This document shows positions 63,605 through 64,000 of a stretch of 64,000 bases of DNA, piece by piece. The stretch comes from an uncultured Methanomethylovorans sp. (GTDB lineage Archaea > Halobacteriota > Methanosarcinia > Methanosarcinales > Methanosarcinaceae): contig CALBTS010000327.1 in assembly GCA_937968035.1 (NCBI GenBank), forward strand, positions 1 through 64,000. The letters are read 5' to 3'. The notes below the pieces were generated by a model. That model saw only the letters and a list, made by a program, of their open reading frames with translations. It made no database searches and had not been told where the DNA came from. Made by a program: the position numbers and the translations under genes. Position 1 is the stretch's first letter, and each line of letters starts with the position of its first letter.

Positions 63605-64000
63605 ATGGTAGTGAATATGAAATATGTTATCCAGGGTCTAGTAGTTATAATGATCTTCTGTGCAGGTTGTATCGGAACCGATAATTCTGGCGATTGGAAT
63701 GAGAAAGGTAATAACCTTCTTGAAGAAGGAAAATATACCGAAGCGATACAAGCATTCAATACATCCATAGAGTTGGATCCGCAAAATGGCGATGCCTGGG
63801 TTGGTAAAGGCATTGCACTTACTGAAACTGGAAAAAACGAAGAGGCTATTCAGGCATTTGATAAAGCCCTGCAACTTAAGCCCAATAATGTTGAATTCTG
63901 GAGTGAAAAGGGAATTGCTCTTCGTAAGATGGGAAAGTACGAAGAAGCAATACAAGCATATGACAAGGTAATAGAAATTGATCCCCTGGATGGTTTTGCC
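63605..64000 (+). CDS. TPR-repeat lipoprotein, N-terminal part (cut by window edge)
   Basis: The first 132 residues of a longer protein. A signal peptide ends in the lipobox VIMIFCAGC (Cys near 19-22). At least three 34-residue TPR repeats follow (NEKGNNLLEEGKYTEAIQAF, KGIALTETGKNEEAIQAF, KGIALRKMGKYEEAIQAY). Surface-anchored TPR proteins mediate protein contacts. GGAGG lies 4 bases before ATG 63605, which fixes the start against an in-frame ATG at 63584. The rest is outside the window. Confidence 0.85.
   Translation, partial: MVVNMKYVIQGLVVIMIFCAGCIGTDNSGDWNEKGNNLLEEGKYTEAIQAFNTSIELDPQNGDAWVGKGIALTETGKNEEAIQAFDKALQLKPNNVEFWSEKGIALRKMGKYEEAIQAYDKVIEIDPLDGFA

Noticed and set aside
1-64000. 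Mobile elements, CRISPR arrays, integrases, prophage
   Set aside because: I found no transposase or integrase motifs, no regularly spaced repeats and no att-like duplications on reading both strands.

Overview
This window is a chromosomal stretch from a methanogenic archaeon, most likely a methylotrophic member of the order Methanosarcinales. The main evidence is an MCR-activation gene block (AtwA plus methanogenesis marker proteins 3, 6, 5, 15, 17 and 7). Supporting evidence is archaeal RNase P subunit 4, an archaeal SRP (7S) RNA, FEN1 with a PCNA-binding tail, aIF5A, class I lysyl-tRNA synthetase, a FilR1/DUF1724-type regulator and archaeal GGTG(A)-type ribosome binding sites. I cannot name the genus. 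I see no rRNA, CRISPR array, insertion sequence, integrase or prophage, so this looks like core chromosome with a few accessory genes.

Layout. 1-1.6 kb: two glycosyltransferases, the first cut by the window edge. 1.7-5.8 kb: a double KaiC-like ATPase, a small HTH protein, SRP RNA, tRNA-Ser(GCT), RNase P subunit 4, a metallo-beta-lactamase-fold protein that seems to have lost its metal ligands, and a membrane protein. 5.9-12.4 kb: a PhoU-like regulator, an Era-like GTPase with its DUF2073 partner, 6-phospho-3-hexuloisomerase, an aminotransferase, a NOG1-like GTPase and a HTH-CBS protein. 12.4-20.5 kb: hisE, leuC, a YkgJ-type Cys-cluster protein, a TrkA-N/DHH fusion, Nnr, MoaC and PRPP synthase. 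20.5-25 kb: an EndoIII-like glycosylase overlapped by a CDIN1/TPD-type nuclease, LysRS-I and a methyltransferase. 25-38.6 kb: a U32 protein, a CDF transporter, mazG, hisF, a bifunctional-nuclease homologue, pcm, agmatinase, aIF5A, a tungsten-type aldehyde oxidoreductase, ogt and a matrixin-like protease.

38.7-47 kb is the clearest functional unit. A HAD protein precedes atwA and the marker genes mmp3-6-5-15-17-7, which are tightly packed and often overlap, and an AhpD-like CxxC protein ends the run. Together they point to ATP- and redox-dependent activation of methyl-coenzyme M reductase. 47-64 kb holds a presenilin-type protease, two M24 peptidases, a stand-alone Mrr-N-like protein behind a strong inverted repeat, FEN1, gpmI, a UbiA-like protein convergent with a FilR1-like regulator, purH, a PUA/PAPS-reductase/ferredoxin fusion, the tRNA G10 methyltransferase and the start of a TPR lipoprotein.

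The least explained signals are: two genes (EndoIII-like and mazG) that seem to start at CTG behind good Shine-Dalgarno sequences; a 13-bp inverted repeat just before the Mrr-N-like gene; a repeated AAATTACTnG motif shared by the FilR1-like regulator and the convergent UbiA-like gene; an 18-bp perfect inverted repeat in an empty AT-rich region; and two small genes that are easy to miss. I ran no homology searches. Family names rest on motifs and remembered family features.
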